64,000 nt of DNA from Chloroflexota bacterium (GTDB taxonomy: Bacteria; Chloroflexota; Anaerolineae; Anaerolineales; Villigracilaceae): NCBI GenBank assembly GCA_016234555.1, contig JACRBJ010000071.1, positions 1-64,000 of the forward strand, in the 5' to 3' direction. Of the stretch, positions 33,704-42,679 are shown in pieces (position 1 is the first letter of the stretch; each line of letters starts with the position of its first letter). The position numbers and the translations under genes are program-made. The notes below the pieces were generated by a model, which did not search any database, was not told the origin of the DNA, and worked only from the letters and a program-made list of their open reading frames with translations.

Positions 33704-33791
33704 GACAACACGATTATACTGCCTGCTGGTCTTTCCCCCGCCTTTCGGGTAAAATAGAACAGGCGTTCCCTTAACTGACAAGAAGAAAAAT

Positions 33792-35831
33792 ATGGAATTC
33801 AAACTTACTGCTCCCTTTATCCCCATGGGCGACCAGCCCGAAGCCATTCAAGGACTTGTGGAAGGTGTCCGCGCTGGCAAGAAGAATCAAGTTTTGCTTG
33901 GCGCCACCGGCACCGGCAAGACCTTTACGATTGCATCCGTTATTCAGGAGTTGCAGAAGCCCGCCCTCATCATGGCGCACAACAAGACCCTCGCGGCGCA
34001 GTTGTATGCCGAGTTCAAGGAGTTCTTCCCTGAGAACGCGGTCTCGTATTTTGTCTCGTACTATGATTATTACCAGCCCGAAGCCTACGTCCCCCGTCAC
34101 GATTTGTTCATCGAGAAGGAAACCCAAATCAATGAGGAGATCGAGCGGATGCGACTTGCGGCGACGACTGCTCTCATCTCCCGCCGTGACGTGATCATCG
34201 TTGCGTCGGTTTCCTGCATCTACGGGTTGGGATCCCCTGAGGAATTCGGCAAGGGGACGGTCACACTCAAGGTGGGTGAGATTTACCGCCGTAATGCCCT
34301 GCTGCGACAATTGATCGAGAGCCAGTACCAGCGCAACGATATGGAGGTCCGCCCCGGCACGTTCCGCGTGCGTGGCGACACGCTGGAGATCGTCCCTGCC
34401 TACGAGGACAAAAAGGGCTACCGCATCACCTTCTTCGGCGATGAGGTCGAGCGCATCATGCAGTTCAGTCCCGTCAGCGGGGAGATTTTCGACGAGCCGA
34501 ATGAGGTCTCGATCTATCCCGCCAAGCAGTTCCTGACCGCAGCCGACCGTTTGAAGCAATCCATCGTCGACATCGAAACGGAACTCGAAGAGCGCTTGAA
34601 GTTCTACAAGGACTCTGGCAAATTCCTCGAAGCGCAGCGCATTGAACAGCGCACTCGCTATGATCTGGAGATGTTGAAGGAAGTCGGCTACTGCTCCGGA
34701 ATCGAAAACTACTCCCGTCACCTTGACGGGCGTCCTGCTGGTTCCCACCCGTGGACGATGATCGACTTCCTGCCGAGCGATTATCTGCTCATCATCGACG
34801 AGAGCCACATGACCGTGCCGCAAATCCGCGGCATGTACAACGGCGACCGCGCCCGCAAGGAAACGCTGGTTGAGTACGGTTTCCGCCTGCCCTCCGCTGT
34901 GGACAACCGTCCGCTGAAATTCGACGAGTTCGAGCAGGTGATGGGTTCGACGATCTTCACGTCCGCCACGCCGGGACCCTACGAAATGGATCATGCCGAA
35001 CAAGTCGTCGAGCAGATCATCCGTCCGACGGGTTTGGTCGACCCCGAAGTGGATGTCCGTCCAACCAAAGGTCAGATCGATGATTTGGTCGGCGAGATTA
35101 GGCAGCGGGTGGAGCGGCACGAGCGGGTGCTGGTCACCACGCTTACCAAGCGCATGGCGGAGGAGTTGACCAAGTACATGAAGGAGTTGGTCATCAAGGT
35201 CCAGTACCTGCATTCGGAGGTCGAGACGCTGGAACGTGTGGGCATCCTGCGTGATCTCCGTCTGGGAATCTTCGATGTGCTGGTGGGTATCAACCTCCTG
35301 CGCGAAGGGTTGGACCTGCCTGAAGTCTCAATGGTGGCAATCCTCGACGCGGACAAGGAAGGTTTCCTGCGTTCCGATACGGCGTTGATCCAGACCATTG
35401 GGCGCGCGGCGCGTAATGTCAACGGGCGGGTGGTGATGTATGCCGACCGCATGACCGATTCGATGAAGCGCGCCATCGACGAGACCAACCGTCGCCGCGC
35501 CAAGCAGTTGAAGTTCAACGAAGAGAACGGCATCGTGCCGATCAGCATCCATAAGGAAATCCACGACCTGACCGAGGAGATGTCCGCAAAGGCTGTGAGC
35601 GAGATGCGCGGCGAGTACAAAACCAAGAAATCGGGTGACTTGCCGCGTGCCGAGCTTCGTACGATGATCGACGAAGCCGAAAAGCAAATGAAGGAAGCCG
35701 CAAAGAATCTTGAATTTGAACGAGCTGCCGCCTTCCGTGACGAGTTGTACGAGTTGAAGTCCCTGCTGGCGGAGGACGAAAGTTTGAAGCCCTGGGAACG
35801 CATCAAGTTGATGACGGGGGATGAGGAATAA
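33792..35831 (+). CDS. uvrB: Excinuclease ABC subunit B
   Basis: A 679-residue DNA-damage verification helicase that receives DNA from UvrA and loads UvrC. Motif I LLGATGTGKTFT is near residue 36, and the beta-hairpin region SYYDYYQPEAYVP near 95 clamps one strand. Motif II is LLIIDESHM, and motif VI is IQTIGRAARNVNGR near 540. The C-terminal UVR coiled coil (DEAEKQMKEAAKNLEFERAA) binds UvrC. Length and motifs are standard. The antisense open frame covering it is a shadow. It ends 11 bases before a terminator. With mfd 2 kb away this places two nucleotide-excision-repair genes in one region, though separated by a divergent membrane-protein gene. Confidence 0.98.
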   Translation: MEFKLTAPFIPMGDQPEAIQGLVEGVRAGKKNQVLLGATGTGKTFTIASVIQELQKPALIMAHNKTLAAQLYAEFKEFFPENAVSYFVSYYDYYQPEAYVPRHDLFIEKETQINEEIERMRLAATTALISRRDVIIVASVSCIYGLGSPEEFGKGTVTLKVGEIYRRNALLRQLIESQYQRNDMEVRPGTFRVRGDTLEIVPAYEDKKGYRITFFGDEVERIMQFSPVSGEIFDEPNEVSIYPAKQFLTAADRLKQSIVDIETELEERLKFYKDSGKFLEAQRIEQRTRYDLEMLKEVGYCSGIENYSRHLDGRPAGSHPWTMIDFLPSDYLLIIDESHMTVPQIRGMYNGDRARKETLVEYGFRLPSAVDNRPLKFDEFEQVMGSTIFTSATPGPYEMDHAEQVVEQIIRPTGLVDPEVDVRPTKGQIDDLVGEIRQRVERHERVLVTTLTKRMAEELTKYMKELVIKVQYLHSEVETLERVGILRDLRLGIFDVLVGINLLREGLDLPEVSMVAILDADKEGFLRSDTALIQTIGRAARNVNGRVVMYADRMTDSMKRAIDETNRRRAKQLKFNEENGIVPISIHKEIHDLTEEMSAKAVSEMRGEYKTKKSGDLPRAELRTMIDEAEKQMKEAAKNLEFERAAAFRDELYELKSLLAEDESLKPWERIKLMTGDEE

Positions 35832-35842
35832 CCTGTAATGTG

Positions 35843-35869
35843 AAAACAGTCGCTTCGGCGGCTGTTTTT
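35843..35869 (+). terminator. Terminator of uvrB
   Basis: AAAACAGTCGC, a TTCG tetraloop, then GCGGCTGTTTT and more T. Confidence 0.85.
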
Positions 35870-35951
35870 GTTTGAGGTACTTTTGGCAGCTTTGAAATTT
35901 TTTCAATGTAGCCTACAATTGGGAAATCAGTCACAAACAGGAGAAAATAAA

Positions 35952-36809
35952 ATGATGCGCACAAAAATCTGGACTTCCCTGACAATTTTGTTTTTGTTTC
36001 TGGCTTCCTGCAACCTGCCATCGGGGAACACCCCGCCGCCCGTTGAAAATGGCGATGCAATCGGCACCGCAGTCGAACTGACTACAGCCGCGCGAATGAC
36101 CGAAGCCGCCGGTTCAACAGCCCTGCCAACCGTTGCACCGGTCAGCACAGCTACATTCATGTCAACCCCAATTCCCACGTCATGCCTGCCGACTGCGACA
36201 GCCACCACAAACGCAAACGTCCGTTCCGGACCGGATACAGCATATGCTGTGGTCGGACTTCTATCACAAGGCAGCGCCGCGAAAGTCCTCGGGCGCAATG
36301 ATTTAAATACCTGGTGGTACATCGAATACGCGGGCGCTTCCGGCGGATTTGCCTGGATTGCCATGAGCGTGGTCACCACCGCCTGCCTGCCGTCGAATGT
36401 TCAAGTGATGTCCGCGCCGCCGCTTCCGCCGACCGCCACAGCGACCAACACCAAGGAGCCGGAGTCAGCCGGGATGCCAGACCTGGTCGCCAGCGGGATG
36501 CAATACTGGCCGAGCCCGGCGAAGAACAATCAGCCGGTGAGCATTCAGGTCAAAGTGACGAACAGCGGGCCCGTCGCGGCTGAAAACTTCTCGGTGGTCT
36601 GGCTGTCCAATCAGGATTTGGCTGGCTGCGAATGGCCTCTTCCCGAACTGGCTGCGGGCGCATCCCAGACGCTGGAATGTGAATTCACCTATGATGGGAA
36701 TGAAACCGCCAGTTATTGGATTACCTTAATCGTGGACTCGGGGGATGACGTTCAGGAATCGAACGAGGGCAATAACAAGCGTGAAGCAACTCTCAAGGTT
36801 TCTCCGTAG
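35952..36809 (+). CDS. Lipoprotein with SH3 and CARDB domains
   Basis: A 285-residue exported protein. The signal (TSLTILFLFLASC) ends in a lipobox with the acylated cysteine near residue 20. A Thr/Ala/Pro-rich spacer follows, then a bacterial SH3 domain at about 83-145 (ANVRSGPDTAYAVVGLLSQG; WWYIEY) that may bind cell-wall material, a second Pro/Thr spacer (PLPPTATATNTKEPE) and a C-terminal CARDB-type beta domain at about 175-285 (PDLVASGMQYWPSP ... GNNKREATL). AGGAG precedes the ATG at 35952. SH3-spacer-CARDB lipoproteins are frequent in Anaerolineae (recollection). It is probably an adhesion or envelope-binding protein. Confidence 0.85.
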   Translation: MMRTKIWTSLTILFLFLASCNLPSGNTPPPVENGDAIGTAVELTTAARMTEAAGSTALPTVAPVSTATFMSTPIPTSCLPTATATTNANVRSGPDTAYAVVGLLSQGSAAKVLGRNDLNTWWYIEYAGASGGFAWIAMSVVTTACLPSNVQVMSAPPLPPTATATNTKEPESAGMPDLVASGMQYWPSPAKNNQPVSIQVKVTNSGPVAAENFSVVWLSNQDLAGCEWPLPELAAGASQTLECEFTYDGNETASYWITLIVDSGDDVQESNEGNNKREATLKVSP

Positions 36810-36919
36810 CAAAACCTTTTTCAGGCTTTCATGAAATCTTTACGGAACCTTTACATTGGAGTCTTATCCTTTGGGCGTAATCAGGAACAAACCTGACCTA
36901 TCACTCAAAGGAGTAAAAA

Positions 36920-37417
36920 ATGAAAAAGACAATTTTGATCGTTGGTTTAGTCGCATTGGCGCTTGGCGTCCTCGGTGTTGGGATTGTATTTGCACAGGAT
37001 GCCCAACCTCCTGTCGGTCGTGGAGGAATGATGAACGGCGGGTATGGTCCCATGCATGACTATGTTGAAGAGGCGCTGGCTGCCAAACTTGGCATCACCG
37101 AAAAAGCCGTGGAAGATGCGCTGGCTTCGGGCAAGACCATGTACCAGATTGCGCTGGACAATGGCGTCAAGGAAGCGGATGTCCCCGCGCTTTTGACCGA
37201 AGTCCACAAGACGGCTTTCGACAAGGCTGTGGCAGACGGCGTCATCACCCGCGAACAGGCGGATTTTATGCTCCAGCGCATGACGGCGAATGGCTACAGC
37301 TCTGGCAATTGTCCGATGCAGAATGGACAGGGTTATGGTCGTGGCAATGGCTATGGCGGCGGGATGATGGGTGGGCGCTGGCAGAATCAGCAGGTTCCCC
37401 CGACGGTACAGCCGTAG
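36920..37417 (+). CDS. Small secreted helical protein with Gly/Met/Asn-rich ends
   Basis: A 165-residue protein. The signal peptide (LIVGLVALALGVLGVGIVFA) is cut near residue 25 after VFAQ. The mature part starts with a Gly/Met patch (GRGGMMNGGYGPM), then two or three helices with two short similar motifs (LGITEKAVEDALASGKTMYQ; ADGVITREQADFMLQRM), and ends with an Asn/Gly/Tyr-rich tail. The helix motifs resemble those in secreted Firmicutes and Chloroflexi proteins of unknown role. AAAGGAG lies upstream, and a strong terminator follows. Met- and His-rich patches and the neighbouring metal-efflux pair make metal binding conceivable, but that is speculation. Confidence 0.75.
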   Translation: MKKTILIVGLVALALGVLGVGIVFAQDAQPPVGRGGMMNGGYGPMHDYVEEALAAKLGITEKAVEDALASGKTMYQIALDNGVKEADVPALLTEVHKTAFDKAVADGVITREQADFMLQRMTANGYSSGNCPMQNGQGYGRGNGYGGGMMGGRWQNQQVPPTVQP

Positions 37418-37429
37418 TTTGTAACAAAA

Positions 37430-37463
37430 CAAAATCGCCCCGAAATTTTTCGGGGCGATTTTG
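37430..37463. terminator. Bidirectional terminator
   Basis: AAAATCGCCCCGAAA and its inverse with T-runs on both strands, between the secreted-protein gene and the convergent CDF gene. Confidence 0.9.
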
Positions 37464-37515
37464 TTTCAAATCCGCTTCCGGCGGCGGGAGTTTTGTAAAC
37501 CAAGATGCGGATCTT

Positions 37516-38463
37516 CTAAACGTGGTGCGCGTGATGATGGGCGTCCGAGATGTCGCAAAACAGCATTTTGGATTCACACTCCGCACATTCCAATTGCAGG
37601 GTGGCGTGCTGGATGTTGTATTCGTGCGCAAGCATTTCATTCAGGTTCTGTTGAAGGCGAGCTCCTTTGCTGATCGAAATGTCGTCTGTGACAATGTGGG
37701 CGGAGAGCAGTTTCAGGCTTTCGTTGATGCTCCAGACATGCAGGTCGTGGACCCCGCGCACGCCATCCACCCTGAGCAGGGACTCCACCATCGTGTCCAC
37801 GTCCACGTTTTCGGGTGTGCTTTCCAGCAGAATGTGAATGGATTGGCGCAGGATGCCCCACGCGTTCCATAAAATGAAGAAACCAATCAATACACTGACG
37901 AGCGGGTCGAGCCAGTTCCAGTTCGTGAAGGCGATAATGACGCCTGCCACCACTGCTCCCAGCGTGGACATCACATCGCCCATCAAGTGGAGGAAGGCGC
38001 TGCGCAGGTTCAGGTCGTGTTCGCTTCCTTCCTTGACCATCCACGCGGTGACGGCGTTGATGAGGAAAGCCAACGTGCCAACCCCGATCAGGATGGGCGC
38101 ATTAACTTCGGGCGGGTTGATGAAGCGATGATACGCCTCGTAGAAAATTCCCAGCGCGATTACCACCAGCGTTGTTGAATTCACCAGTGCCACCAAAATT
38201 CCCGCACGATGATAGCCGAAGGTCTTGCCTGCATGGGCGGGTCTGGTCGCAATCTTTATCGCGTACCAACTCAAGCCGAGGGCGATGACGTCGGTAAGGT
38301 TGTGCGCGGCGTCGGTGAGCAGGGCAAGGCTGTTGCCGAAAATCCCCGCGATGACTTCAACGAGGACGAAGGCGGCTGTCAGTCCCAGCGAAATGGCGAG
38401 ACGTTTTGTCGTTTGTTTGGTAGGGTCGCCAATATGGGAATGAGAGTGGGAATGTGAATGCAT
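37516..38463 (-). CDS. Cation diffusion facilitator (zinc-type efflux)
   Basis: A 315-residue CDF exporter with six helices. The N-terminus is HSHSHSHSH and the C-terminus HHHAHHV, both likely metal-binding. The transport site appears as TDAAHNLTD in helix II (near residue 46) and HLMGDVMSTLG in helix V (near 150), the HxxxD/DxxxD pattern of Zn/Cd transporters. The cytosolic dimer domain carries further histidines (VHDLHVWSI). Candidate starts are 38463, 38475 and 38484; the first has GGA seven bases upstream and is used, but the start overlaps or abuts the ArsR stop in all cases, so the two genes are coupled. Confidence 0.9.
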   Translation of the reverse strand: MHSHSHSHSHIGDPTKQTTKRLAISLGLTAAFVLVEVIAGIFGNSLALLTDAAHNLTDVIALGLSWYAIKIATRPAHAGKTFGYHRAGILVALVNSTTLVVIALGIFYEAYHRFINPPEVNAPILIGVGTLAFLINAVTAWMVKEGSEHDLNLRSAFLHLMGDVMSTLGAVVAGVIIAFTNWNWLDPLVSVLIGFFILWNAWGILRQSIHILLESTPENVDVDTMVESLLRVDGVRGVHDLHVWSINESLKLLSAHIVTDDISISKGARLQQNLNEMLAHEYNIQHATLQLECAECESKMLFCDISDAHHHAHHV

Positions 38464-38467
38464 TTTT

Positions 38468-38758
38468 TTATCCATGTATGACATGATCCAGCCCCATGGT
38501 GAACAGGCGTGAGACGTGATCATCTTCGATGGAGTAGAAAACCTGCCTGCCTGATTTACGCGCGCGGACGAGGTGCATTTGGCGCAGTCCGCGTAGTTGA
38601 TGTGAGATGGCAGATTCGGTCATATTGAGTCCATCGGCAATGGCGTTGACTCCCATTTCCCCGTCAATGAGCAGGGCGATGATCCGCACGCGGTTGGCAT
38701 CGCTGAGGGCGCTGAAGAGTTCAGCAAGTTGAATGGCTTTGAGTTCGGCGAGTTTCAT
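38468..38758 (-). CDS. ArsR/SmtB-family metal sensor, CzrA type
   Basis: A 96-residue winged-helix repressor: DANRVRIIALLIDGEMGVN, then NMTESAISHQLRGLRQM (recognition helix) and RKSGRQVFYSIED (wing). The C-terminal helix has DDHVSRLFTMGLDHVIHG, which fits D-x-H-x10-H-x2-H, the alpha-5 zinc site of CzrA/SmtB sensors, so it should respond to Zn(II) or Co(II). It heads a two-gene unit with the CDF exporter. An upstream in-frame start at 38779 lies inside the operator and is rejected; the chosen ATG has no clear ribosome site, so the message may be leaderless. Confidence 0.9.
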   Translation of the reverse strand: MKLAELKAIQLAELFSALSDANRVRIIALLIDGEMGVNAIADGLNMTESAISHQLRGLRQMHLVRARKSGRQVFYSIEDDHVSRLFTMGLDHVIHG

Positions 38759-38769
38759 AATATATGAAT

Positions 38770-38789
38770 ATATGAGCAATTATTCATAT
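38770..38789. promoter_or_regulatory. Probable ArsR/SmtB operator
   Basis: ATATGAGCAATTATTCATAT is a 20-base imperfect palindrome of the 12-2-12 type bound by SmtB/CzrA proteins. It sits about a dozen bases before the ArsR start and would silence both genes when metal is scarce. Confidence 0.75.
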
Positions 38790-38812
38790 ATTATCGCAAA
38801 TACATTATCCTG

Positions 38813-40681
38813 TCAACGGTTTTTTTGCTTGAACGGCTTTCTATGAAATACCTGCCACTCGATCATCAACACCACCAAAGCAAACCCAGCCAACCATTTC
38901 CATAATTCTTGCAGACCAACCTGCTGTGACACAGCGGGCGTGACCGAGGCACTGCCGATTTGTAATTTCTCGCGCGGACTTAAATCCGACTCGGCGGGGT
39001 TAAAGAGGTTGACGGCGAAGTATTCAACTTTGGTGGCGTCCTTCGAGACAAAGTTCACGGCGTAGTAACCGAGTTCATTTGTTTCGCTGAAGAGGGTTTG
39101 TCCTACCGCGAGAGTGTAGGCTTTGTCTGAGGGTGAGGCGATGACGATTTGCTCTGCGTCGGTCGGCGGGACGAGAGTCAGGGTTTCGCCCGCGCTCAGG
39201 GATTGTGATGAGTCAAAGGCGCTGGGCGGGGCGAGGTAATTGATCAGGTTGGAGAAAAGGATCGGGTAGGCAACCTGCAAGGGGAGGTCGCTTTCGCGCA
39301 GGTCAAAGGTCAGGGCGGCGATTCGCTGTCCGTTTGTTTCGCCCGCAGCTACCAGCGGAGTCGAGTCCGATTCGATCAAAATATTCATCCAGTTTGGCAT
39401 GGTCGTCTTCTTCGCCTGCAACACGTGGACGGTTTTCCAATCCACATAGCGGGTGAGGCTGTGGTCGTTGACTTGGATATTCTTGATTTCCTTGACCGTC
39501 TCGCCGACTGTAAAAAATGGATTGGCAGGCGGGTTGATGAGCAACAGGTTCACCTTGGGCAATTCGGTAGGAAGATAGCCGTCGAAGATGTAGAGGTCGA
39601 ACGGCTCGTTGGGGATTTGCAGCGTGCCGTCGGCGGCGGGCAGGGCGCGGAAGGGTTGGATGCCTGGGAGCGACGCCAGCAGTTGTTCGAGGAAGAGGTT
39701 GCCGTTCGAGACGAGCAGGGCGCGGCGCGCGGCGGACGATTGATACACGGCGAAGGCGGTGTCGTCCAACGGAAGCGAATCGAGCGCTTCGTCTTTGAGC
39801 GGGTCGGAGATGTGAGCCTTGTACACGGCGGAGGCGACGGGCAGGTCTTCGAGCGAGATGCTCTTTTGCGAATGGGCGGGGACGTCCAACTGACGCGCGT
39901 CGAAGAGGTCGTTTTCGAGATAGAGCGAAAGCAAAATTTTGCGGTCTGCGCCGCTGTAGTTGGTGACATCCGCGAAGAGTTGGGGGACGCCCTTCGAGGC
40001 GCGCAACGCCAGCGCGGAAATGGCGAGGTTGTCGTCCGACTGCCCGATGGGAATGTAGCGCACCTCGCCTGGCAGGGACGGCAAGCCGTTATCGGGGAGT
40101 CCGCCGTCAGAGACGATGACCACGGTGGATTTGACATCGTTGCGAGTCGCTCCCGCCGCCAGCGCGAAGGCGGCTGACCAATCCGCGCCGCCCTGGGTGA
40201 CTTGTGCCTTTGAGAGCGCCACCTTCAGCAGGGACTTGTCCGTCTCGGAGGCGATCAGGGTTTGAGGAGTCTGCGCCGCCAGAATCAGGGTCATGGCGGA
40301 GTCGCTGGTGAGACCGTTGATGAGAGTTAGCACGGACTTGCGCGCCTCCTCAAAGCGGGATGGCTTCACGTCGGTGGCATTCATTGAAGCGGACGCGTCC
40401 AACATGACGATGACCGAACCCGAGGTGACGACCTTCGTCTCCAGTGCGGGGCGAGCCAGTGCCGCCACCAGCGCGGCGAGAATCAGCAGTTGAAGAAATA
40501 ATAAAAGATTGCGTTTGAGTTTTTGCCACGGCGCGTTGGCTTGCTTCTCGCGCAGAAGTTTTTCCCATAACATGATCGAAGAGACCTGAGTCTGCTTGCG
40601 ACGCAATTTGAGCATGTATAGCAAGATAATGGGAATTGCCAATGCGGAGAGAGCGAAGGCGAGCGGGGTGAGGAATTGCAT
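38813..40681 (-). CDS. BatA-like vWA membrane protein
   Basis: A 622-residue protein, last of the eight-gene minus-strand operon. The N-terminal BatA module (MQFLTPLAFALSALAIPII and LLLFLQLLILAALVAALARP) gives two membrane helices. A von Willebrand A domain follows (VIVMLDASASMNA near residue 92 is the MIDAS DxSxS), then a long extracytoplasmic region and a final helix near residue 595. In MoxR-linked systems vWA proteins are thought to be clients or scaffolds assembled by the MoxR ATPase. Six of the operon genes upstream also encode membrane or ATPase proteins, so it probably belongs to one envelope complex. Confidence 0.85.
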   Translation of the reverse strand: MQFLTPLAFALSALAIPIILLYMLKLRRKQTQVSSIMLWEKLLREKQANAPWQKLKRNLLLFLQLLILAALVAALARPALETKVVTSGSVIVMLDASASMNATDVKPSRFEEARKSVLTLINGLTSDSAMTLILAAQTPQTLIASETDKSLLKVALSKAQVTQGGADWSAAFALAAGATRNDVKSTVVIVSDGGLPDNGLPSLPGEVRYIPIGQSDDNLAISALALRASKGVPQLFADVTNYSGADRKILLSLYLENDLFDARQLDVPAHSQKSISLEDLPVASAVYKAHISDPLKDEALDSLPLDDTAFAVYQSSAARRALLVSNGNLFLEQLLASLPGIQPFRALPAADGTLQIPNEPFDLYIFDGYLPTELPKVNLLLINPPANPFFTVGETVKEIKNIQVNDHSLTRYVDWKTVHVLQAKKTTMPNWMNILIESDSTPLVAAGETNGQRIAALTFDLRESDLPLQVAYPILFSNLINYLAPPSAFDSSQSLSAGETLTLVPPTDAEQIVIASPSDKAYTLAVGQTLFSETNELGYYAVNFVSKDATKVEYFAVNLFNPAESDLSPREKLQIGSASVTPAVSQQVGLQELWKWLAGFALVVLMIEWQVFHRKPFKQKNR

Positions 40682-40685
40682 AAGA

Positions 40686-40720
40686 AAGGATGAATGATGA
40701 AGGATAAAGGCTGAATAAAA
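40686..40720. repeat. Heptamer array between DUF58 and BatA-like genes
   Basis: Five seven-base units of the AAGGATG type (AAGGATG, AATGATG, AAGGATA and so on) fill most of the 51-base gap between the DUF58 stop and the BatA-like start. Confidence 0.75.
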
Positions 40721-40732
40721 CCTTTTTACTCG

Positions 40733-41614
40733 TTACTTTACCATTCCTGTGCGGCGCATTTCGAGCAACAACGCCTGCTCCCACGGCTGGCTGGTGACCA
40801 AATCCAAATAGCGGATTCCGTGTTTGCGGCAGTCGGTTTGGATGGATTGAATCCAGTCGTGGACGCGGGCTTTGTACAAATTGCGCAAGCCACCGTCTAT
40901 CGAGACATCCTGCTGGAAGTCGGTTTCGATGTCCACCAGTTGCAGGTCACCAGCGAGGGGTGGGTCAACTTCGTCGGGCGAGAGAACATGGATCAGCGCG
41001 GCTTCGTGTCCGCGGCTGAGCAGTTGACGCAGACCTGATTCGTATCCGTCCGCGGCGAACAGGTCGGAGATGAGAACCACCAGTCCAGCGCGGCGCGGTG
41101 GGACGGAGTAAGCTTTCAATGAGGCATTCAGGTCGGTGTCAGCTTTGGCTTCAAGCGATTCCAAAAACTTGAACAGGCGCGGCAGAGCATAACCTCCGCG
41201 TGAGGGACTGAACTCTGCGGCGACGCGCCCACCTTGCAGAAATCCAACCGAGAGCAGATCACCAGCACCGAGGGCAATCGCGCCGATGCCCGCCGCAAGT
41301 TTGAGCGCGTAATTGAATTTGTGCTCTTCGCCGTCGCCCCAGTCCATCGAACGGGAACCGTCAATCAAGACGTACACCGCCAGGTCTTCCTCCTCCTCCA
41401 ATAATTTGATGAATGGCTTTTCCAGCCGCGCGTAGATATTCCAGTCGAGACGGCGCAGGTCATCGCCCGCCGTGTAGTTGCGATAGTCCGCAAATTCCAC
41501 GCTGCTGCCGCGATGCGACGAACGCCGCTCGCCTTTGATCGCGCCAGAGCGCACGCGCGATGCGACGAGGGTAAGTTGGTTTAGCTTGCGGAGGGTGGAT
41601 TCATCGAAGAGCAT
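40733..41614 (-). CDS. DUF58 family protein
   Basis: A 293-residue soluble protein of the DUF58 family, the usual partner of MoxR. Family marks are RSGAIKGERRSSHRGSSVEF near residues 22-41, the YTAGDDLRRLDWNIYARLEK segment near 47-66 and a vWA-like fold starting AVYVLIDGSRSMDW near 80 whose metal-site serines are partly kept. It probably links the MoxR ATPase with the vWA membrane protein encoded next. It starts 46 bases after the MoxR stop, and that gap is filled with heptamer repeat. The role in the cell is not established for this branch; envelope assembly or stress roles are proposed for relatives. Confidence 0.88.
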   Translation of the reverse strand: MLFDESTLRKLNQLTLVASRVRSGAIKGERRSSHRGSSVEFADYRNYTAGDDLRRLDWNIYARLEKPFIKLLEEEEDLAVYVLIDGSRSMDWGDGEEHKFNYALKLAAGIGAIALGAGDLLSVGFLQGGRVAAEFSPSRGGYALPRLFKFLESLEAKADTDLNASLKAYSVPPRRAGLVVLISDLFAADGYESGLRQLLSRGHEAALIHVLSPDEVDPPLAGDLQLVDIETDFQQDVSIDGGLRNLYKARVHDWIQSIQTDCRKHGIRYLDLVTSQPWEQALLLEMRRTGMVK

Positions 41615-41630
41615 GAGGAAATAAAGAAGT

Positions 41631-41679
41631 CAGAATGCAAAATGAAGAATTCTGCATTCCTCATTTTGCATTCTGCATT
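41631..41679. repeat. Heptamer array holding the MoxR stop codon
   Basis: Seven consecutive seven-base units; the right four are of type CTGCATT and the left three are their approximate inverse (CAGAATG type), so a hairpin can form. The MoxR stop (41661-41663) lies inside, and the terminal residues MQNAK are repeat-encoded. Confidence 0.9.
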
Positions 41680-42638
41680 GAATTTACAAGTTCTTCAATC
41701 ACATTATCCGCCTTGACCCCCTCTGCTAACCCGTCAAAATTCAACAGAAGCCGATGTCGTAACGCCGCCTTCGCCACCGCATGGACATCCTCAAACGCCA
41801 CGTTGTATCTCCCTGCCATCAATGCGGTGACTTTGGCTCCAAGCACCAGCGCCTGTCCACCGCGCGGAGAGACGCCGTAACGGACGTACTTCTTCACCAG
41901 CGGAGAAGCGTTTGAGTCTTCGGGGTGTGTGGCGAGCATGAGTTTGGCGATGTATTCCTTGACGTGTGAGGCGATGGGAACCGTCCGCGCCAGGGCGCGC
42001 ATTTCGACGATGTCCGCGCCACTGACAGCTTTATTTGCGGAAGGCGATTCCTTGCCTGTGGTACGGTCTAAAATCTCGACCATCTCGCCGACGTTGGGCA
42101 AGTCCACATTGACCTTGAAGAAGAAGCGGTCAAGCTGCGCTTCGGGCAGTGGATACGTCCCTTCCATCTCCAGCGGATTTTGAGTCGCCATCACGAAGAA
42201 GGGTTGCTCCAGTTGATAAGTCTGCTGTGCTACGGTGACAGACGCTTCCTGCATGGCTTCGAGCAGCGCGGACTGGGTCTTCGGCGTGGCGCGGTTGATT
42301 TCGTCCGCGAGAACCAGATTCGCAAACAGCGGTCCGTGACGAAAGCGAAACTCGCGTTTGCCGTCTTCGTCGCTGAGAATCTCCGTCCCGACGATGTCGG
42401 CGGGCATCAGGTCAGGGGTGAATTGGATGCGCGAGAATTTCAAATCCAATGCCTGCCCCAGCGTGCGGATGAGCATTGTCTTACCCAAGCCTGGCACACC
42501 TTCGAGTAGCACATGTCCGCCCGCGAGTATGCTCACCAGCACATGCCGTACCACCTCGCCCTGCCCGACGATCACGCGCCCTACTTCGGTTTCAATTCGA
42601 TTTGAATATTGAACAAATTTTTCTGTGGATAATGTCAT
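41661..42638 (-). CDS. MoxR-type AAA+ ATPase
   Basis: A 325-residue hexameric AAA+ ATPase of the MoxR family. Walker A is GVPGLGKT near residue 45 (HVLLEGVPGLGKTMLIRTL), Walker B is LVLADEINRATPKTQSALLE near 110, sensor 1 is FVMATQNPLEMEGTYPLPEAQ (shown in part) and the arginine-finger region is LDRFFFKV. MoxR proteins act as chaperones that activate or mature vWA-containing complexes, and a DUF58 and a vWA gene follow directly. The extreme C-terminus is encoded by a heptamer array and is unlikely to matter for activity. Confidence 0.93.
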   Translation of the reverse strand: MTLSTEKFVQYSNRIETEVGRVIVGQGEVVRHVLVSILAGGHVLLEGVPGLGKTMLIRTLGQALDLKFSRIQFTPDLMPADIVGTEILSDEDGKREFRFRHGPLFANLVLADEINRATPKTQSALLEAMQEASVTVAQQTYQLEQPFFVMATQNPLEMEGTYPLPEAQLDRFFFKVNVDLPNVGEMVEILDRTTGKESPSANKAVSGADIVEMRALARTVPIASHVKEYIAKLMLATHPEDSNASPLVKKYVRYGVSPRGGQALVLGAKVTALMAGRYNVAFEDVHAVAKAALRHRLLLNFDGLAEGVKADNVIEELVNSMQNAK

Positions 42639-42651
42639 GGTTTCTCCTTGA

Positions 42652-42679
42652 AACGTTCAACGTTTAAAGTTAAACGTTA
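42652..42679. repeat. Heptamer array (AACGTTN x4) at a gene end
   Basis: Four seven-base units of type AACGTTA. The final unit contains the stop codon of the 527-residue membrane-protein gene (42677-42679). Confidence 0.88.

Noticed and set aside
33771..35213. A 480-codon open frame antisense to uvrB
   Set aside because: It lies wholly opposite uvrB, has no ribosome site, and its composition is that of a shadow of a conserved gene.
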